Shown: positions 5,519 through 7,625 of the stretch, piece after piece
Position numbering within the stretch: the stretch's first letter is position 1
Layout of the letters: every line of letters starts with the position of its first letter
Assembly (NCBI GenBank): GCA_001797695.1
Contig: MGQD01000034.1
Span: 1-7,625 of the forward strand
DNA length: 7,625 nt
Direction of reading: 5' to 3'
From: Deltaproteobacteria bacterium RBG_13_49_15
GTDB lineage: Bacteria > Desulfobacterota > Desulfobacteria > Desulfobacterales > UBA2156
Notes under the pieces: model-generated
Database searches by the model: none
Seen by the model: the letters and a program-made list of their open reading frames with translations, nothing else
Told to the model about the DNA's origin: nothing
Made by a program: the position numbers and the translations under genes

Positions 5519-6049
5519 ATGAAGAATCGGTCGGAGATCGACACCAGATTGAAGCAGGTCAAACTTCTTGCCATGGATGTGGACGGCGTGCTGACGGATG
5601 GAAGCATCATCTACAATGAGCAGGGAGAAGAAATAAAAATATTTAACGTCAAGGACGGTCTTGGGATTCGGCTTCTGACCAAGGCAGGGCTCATGGCATG
5701 CATTGTCACCGGAAGAGTCTCCGGAGCTCTTTTGCAACGATGCCGGAACCTAGGAATCCATCGTGTCTATGACGGTATTGCCGACAAAGCGGCTATCCTG
5801 CCGGTGATTTTAAAGGAGATGCGACTTAGCCCCGGTGAAATCGCGTTTATCGGCGATGATCTTCCGGATCTCCCTCTAATGCGCCAGGTCGGGTTGTCGA
5901 TCGGAGTTTCCGATGCCCACGAATTGGTCCGTCAATCGGCAGATTGGATCACATCGGCAAAAGGAGGGGCCGGTGCAGTAAGGGAAATCTGTGAAATGAT
6001 TCTTAAATCCAAAGGCCTCTGGAGTCCGGCCCTTTACTCATCCCTATGA
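5519..6049 (+). CDS. kdsC: 3-deoxy-D-manno-octulosonate 8-phosphate phosphatase, KdsC (HAD family)
   Basis: KdsC removes the phosphate from KDO-8-phosphate to give free KDO and acts directly after KdsA. The 176-residue protein is a C0-type HAD phosphatase without a cap domain, normal for KdsC, which works as a tetramer. Motif I is DVDGVLTDG at 20-28 (nucleophile D20, acid/base D22). Motif II is the Thr of VTGR (63-66). The motif III lysine is K90 in ADKAAIL. Motif IV is GDDLPDLPLM at 112-121. The family C-terminal GGAGAVRE is at 149-156. The start is ATG 5519; the next in-frame upstream codons meet a stop at 5492, so no longer form is possible. There is no good Shine-Dalgarno, so translation may depend on coupling from kdsA through the short ORFs at 5449-5517. 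Its stop overlaps the lptC start as ATGA. Confidence 0.96.
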   Translation: MKNRSEIDTRLKQVKLLAMDVDGVLTDGSIIYNEQGEEIKIFNVKDGLGIRLLTKAGLMACIVTGRVSGALLQRCRNLGIHRVYDGIADKAAILPVILKEMRLSPGEIAFIGDDLPDLPLMRQVGLSIGVSDAHELVRQSADWITSAKGGAGAVREICEMILKSKGLWSPALYSSL

Positions 6050-6636
6050 AACGCAGAACCCTCTCCGCCACATCAAAAACCCTCCGATTCCTTCTTGCCG
6101 GTCTCATTTCATTGACGCTTTTAGGAGTTGTGGCAGTATTTATCGGGTACCGGAGCGTGTTTCAGAAACCGGGTAAGGCCATTTCTATTTTAAATCAGAG
6201 GAAAGCTACTATTTCTCTGGCGGAGATACAACACACAGCGACTCGAGACGGAAAAAAAGAATGGACTCTGACCGCCAAATCCGCACATTTCGTTAGCGAA
6301 AAAAAGAAAACCTATATCCAATCCCCTTACGTCGTTTTCTTTCTGGATGATGGAGGTGAGGTGTTTCTGTCAGCCCGGGAAGGAGTTATAAATACAGACT
6401 CCAATGATATCACAGCAAGCGGAGACGTCGAGATAAAGCACAAGGATTATGTTCTCAACGCTCAAAAATTATATTATATTCATGAGAGTCGACTCATATT
6501 TTCGAAACTGCCTGTGGAAATCAGGGGAGCGCGTTTCCATCTCACGGCAGACCGGATGTCGTATGATTTAAAAACAAACAAATCCGTCCTCGACGGAAAT
6601 GTCAAAGGAACGCTTAATGAAAAAATGCAGTTATAA
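6046..6636 (+). CDS. lptC: LPS export system inner-membrane/periplasmic protein LptC
   Basis: LptC is a bitopic inner-membrane protein that passes LPS from the LptBFG transporter to periplasmic LptA. The 196-residue product is close to the usual about 190. It has a basic N-terminus (MKRRTLSATSKTLR), one membrane helix at about 15-34 and a periplasmic beta-jellyroll. Characteristic stretches are NDITASGDVEI (120-130) and ARFHLTADRMSYDLKT (162-177). The ATG overlaps the kdsC stop by 4 bases, and there is no nearby ribosome site, so translation is probably coupled. The 3' end overlaps lptA by 20 nt. Sequence is weakly conserved in this family, so context (kdsC before, lptA and lptB after) contributes to the call. 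Confidence 0.92.
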   Translation: MKRRTLSATSKTLRFLLAGLISLTLLGVVAVFIGYRSVFQKPGKAISILNQRKATISLAEIQHTATRDGKKEWTLTAKSAHFVSEKKKTYIQSPYVVFFLDDGGEVFLSAREGVINTDSNDITASGDVEIKHKDYVLNAQKLYYIHESRLIFSKLPVEIRGARFHLTADRMSYDLKTNKSVLDGNVKGTLNEKMQL

Positions 6637-7192
6637 GACTGAACAATGGCAAACGATCATTGTCCGTTCGATTCTGATCAGCGCTTGCATAATGGTTGTT
6701 GCAGCCGCTGTTTATGCTAAAAATACCGACTCTCCCTCAAAACCCACCGAGCAGGAAAAGCCGATCCATATTATCTCGGACCGGCTTGAAGCGGACAACG
6801 AATCCAACGTTGCCGAATTCATCGGAAACGTCAGGGCAACCCAGGGGACCACCGTCATCACTTCGGACCGCCTCAAAGTCTACTATAAAGGGAGCGCCGA
6901 TCAAATAGAGGCCATCGGCCCGGGTGAAGAATCGATCCAGAAAATCGTTTCCACCGGCCATGTGGTCATCTATTTTGATAACAGGGTTGCAAAGGCTGAA
7001 AATGCCGTATACATTGCAGAATCAAGAATTCTTATTTTAACAGGCCCAAAATCAACCCTGACAAGCGGTAAAAATACCGTAACCGGGGAAAAGATCACTC
7101 TATATCGAAACGATGGAAAGATTCATGTGGAAAGCGGAAGAGATGGTCGTGTGGAGGCCACTTTTTTTTCAACCGGAAAAGGTCTGGATTAA
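6617..7192 (+). CDS. lptA: LPS transport periplasmic protein LptA (OstA-like)
   Basis: LptA forms the periplasmic bridge that carries LPS from LptC to LptD. From ATG 6617 it is 191 residues (typical about 180-190). A signal peptide spans about 1-34, with a hydrophobic core at 14-32 and a probable cut after AVYA (31-34). The OstA/LptA beta-jellyroll follows (about 48-185), with repeats such as SDRLEADNESNVAEFIGNV (54-72), SDRLKVYYKG (83-92) and GHVVIYFDNRVAKAENAVY (114-132), ending near RVEATFF. ATG 6617 is preferred over ATG 6599 because AAAGGA lies 7 nt before it, inside the end of lptC. The gene overlaps lptC by 20 nt and is followed by lptB after 51 bp, the usual operon order. Confidence 0.95.
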   Translation: MKKCSYKTEQWQTIIVRSILISACIMVVAAAVYAKNTDSPSKPTEQEKPIHIISDRLEADNESNVAEFIGNVRATQGTTVITSDRLKVYYKGSADQIEAIGPGEESIQKIVSTGHVVIYFDNRVAKAENAVYIAESRILILTGPKSTLTSGKNTVTGEKITLYRNDGKIHVESGRDGRVEATFFSTGKGLD

Positions 7193-7238
7193 ATCGGCAT
7201 TCGGAAAACCCCTTCGACAGCCATCGTTTTCGGATCTT

Positions 7239-7252
7239 AGCCGATGACGGCT
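7239..7252 (+). other. Hairpin with the lptB start codon in its loop
   Basis: AGCCG (7239-7243) and CGGCT (7248-7252) are exact inverted repeats with a 4-base loop ATGA that holds the lptB ATG. A competing longer pairing is ACAGCC (7217-7222) with GGCTGT (7249-7254), plus ATCG with CGAT. Either is followed by TTTT at 7254-7257, so it resembles a weak intrinsic terminator or attenuator between lptA and lptB. No clear ribosome site precedes lptB. The effect, if any, is unknown. Confidence 0.4.
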
Positions 7253-7625
7253 GTTTTATCCCTCCGGAATCTCGTTAAAACCTACTACGGGCGACAGGTC
7301 GTCAACTCCGTTTCTCTTGACGTGGAAAGCGGAACTGTCGTTGGACTCCTCGGCCCTAACGGTGCAGGGAAAACCACCACATTCTACATGACCATCGGCA
7401 TGATCAAACCGGATGAAGGCCAGGTCTTTCTCAACGAAAACGACATTACCGAACTTCCGATGTACATGCGTGCTCGAAAAGGGATCGGATATCTCCCTCA
7501 GGAAGCATCCACGTTTCGAAAATTGACCGTAAAGCAGAATGTCCTTATCGTCCTTGAAGTGCTCCCTCTTTCAAAAAGCGAACAGGGAGAGCGCGCCGAA
7601 ACACTCTTGGATGAACTCGGGATCA
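7244..7625 (+). CDS. lptB: LPS export ABC transporter ATP-binding protein LptB (3'-truncated by window)
   Basis: LptB is the cytoplasmic ATPase of the LptB2FG extractor that powers LPS transport. Only the first 127 of about 240 residues are in the window, and the ORF is open to the end. It starts MTAVLSLRNLVKTYYGRQVV, typical for LptB. Walker A is GPNGAGKTT at 37-45. The Q-loop glutamine is Q86 in GIGYLPQEAST, the LptB form of this motif. FRKLTVKQNVLIVLE (91-105) is the characteristic LptB stretch after it. The ABC signature, Walker B and H-loop lie beyond the window. The ATG at 7244 lacks a clear Shine-Dalgarno and sits in a hairpin loop. It is 51 bp after lptA and probably in the same operon. 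Confidence 0.97.
   Translation, partial: MTAVLSLRNLVKTYYGRQVVNSVSLDVESGTVVGLLGPNGAGKTTTFYMTIGMIKPDEGQVFLNENDITELPMYMRARKGIGYLPQEASTFRKLTVKQNVLIVLEVLPLSKSEQGERAETLLDELGI

Noticed and set aside
4861..5737. Minus-strand ORFs of 60-125 codons opposite kdsA and kdsC
   Set aside because: They overlap strongly conserved plus-strand genes and cover the kdsA/kdsC junction without domains or ribosome sites.

Overview
The window reads as ordinary chromosomal DNA of a Gram-negative, probably anaerobic, deltaproteobacterium-like organism (Desulfobacterota, plausibly a sulfate reducer or syntroph). Three things point there. KDO synthesis and Lpt genes require an outer membrane with LPS. A DUF39/COG1900 homocysteine-biosynthesis protein is a family known mainly from methanogens and sulfate-reducing or syntrophic bacteria. 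The order kdsA-kdsC-lptC-lptA-lptB is common in that group. The lineage is an inference; there is no rRNA or other phylogenetic marker beyond the proteins.

Layout: two divergent operons share a short control region of about 90-160 bp around 4465-4621. The leftward (minus-strand) operon, in transcription order, is an M23-family membrane-anchored peptidase (4464 to 3091), a DUF39 homocysteine-biosynthesis protein (3049 to 1877), the 2H phosphoesterase thpR (1846 to 1250), recA (1235 to 201) and the first codons of alaS (from 197). Gaps are 41, 30, 14 and 3 bp, which suggests one transcript. The rightward (plus-strand) operon is kdsA (4622-5452), kdsC (5519-6049), lptC (6046-6636), lptA (6617-7192) and a partial lptB (from 7244, running off the window).

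How the genes work together: KdsA makes KDO-8-phosphate and KdsC dephosphorylates it to KDO, the inner-core sugar of LPS. LptC, LptA and LptB are the inner-membrane, periplasmic and cytoplasmic ATPase parts of the machine that carries finished LPS to the outer membrane. The leftward cluster joins an envelope protein, sulfur/amino-acid metabolism, an RNA-end phosphodiesterase, recombination/SOS (RecA) and alanyl-tRNA synthetase. The thpR-recA-alaS part is a widespread order (recX is absent), while the two upstream genes look like a lineage-specific addition.

The first 88 bases are an exact 44-bp tandem duplication. It shifts frame and stops alaS after 64 codons, and most likely marks a contig end or assembly error. 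I found no tRNA, rRNA, CRISPR, IS element, phage or toxin-antitoxin gene, and no clearly novel system. The points most worth a second look are local RNA or regulatory structures: a hairpin that masks the Shine-Dalgarno of the M23 gene, a hairpin plus two head-to-tail mini-ORFs between kdsA and kdsC, an lptB start codon in a hairpin loop, and a 20-bp perfect palindrome inside kdsA. The DUF39 protein without its usual ferredoxin partner nearby also stands out.
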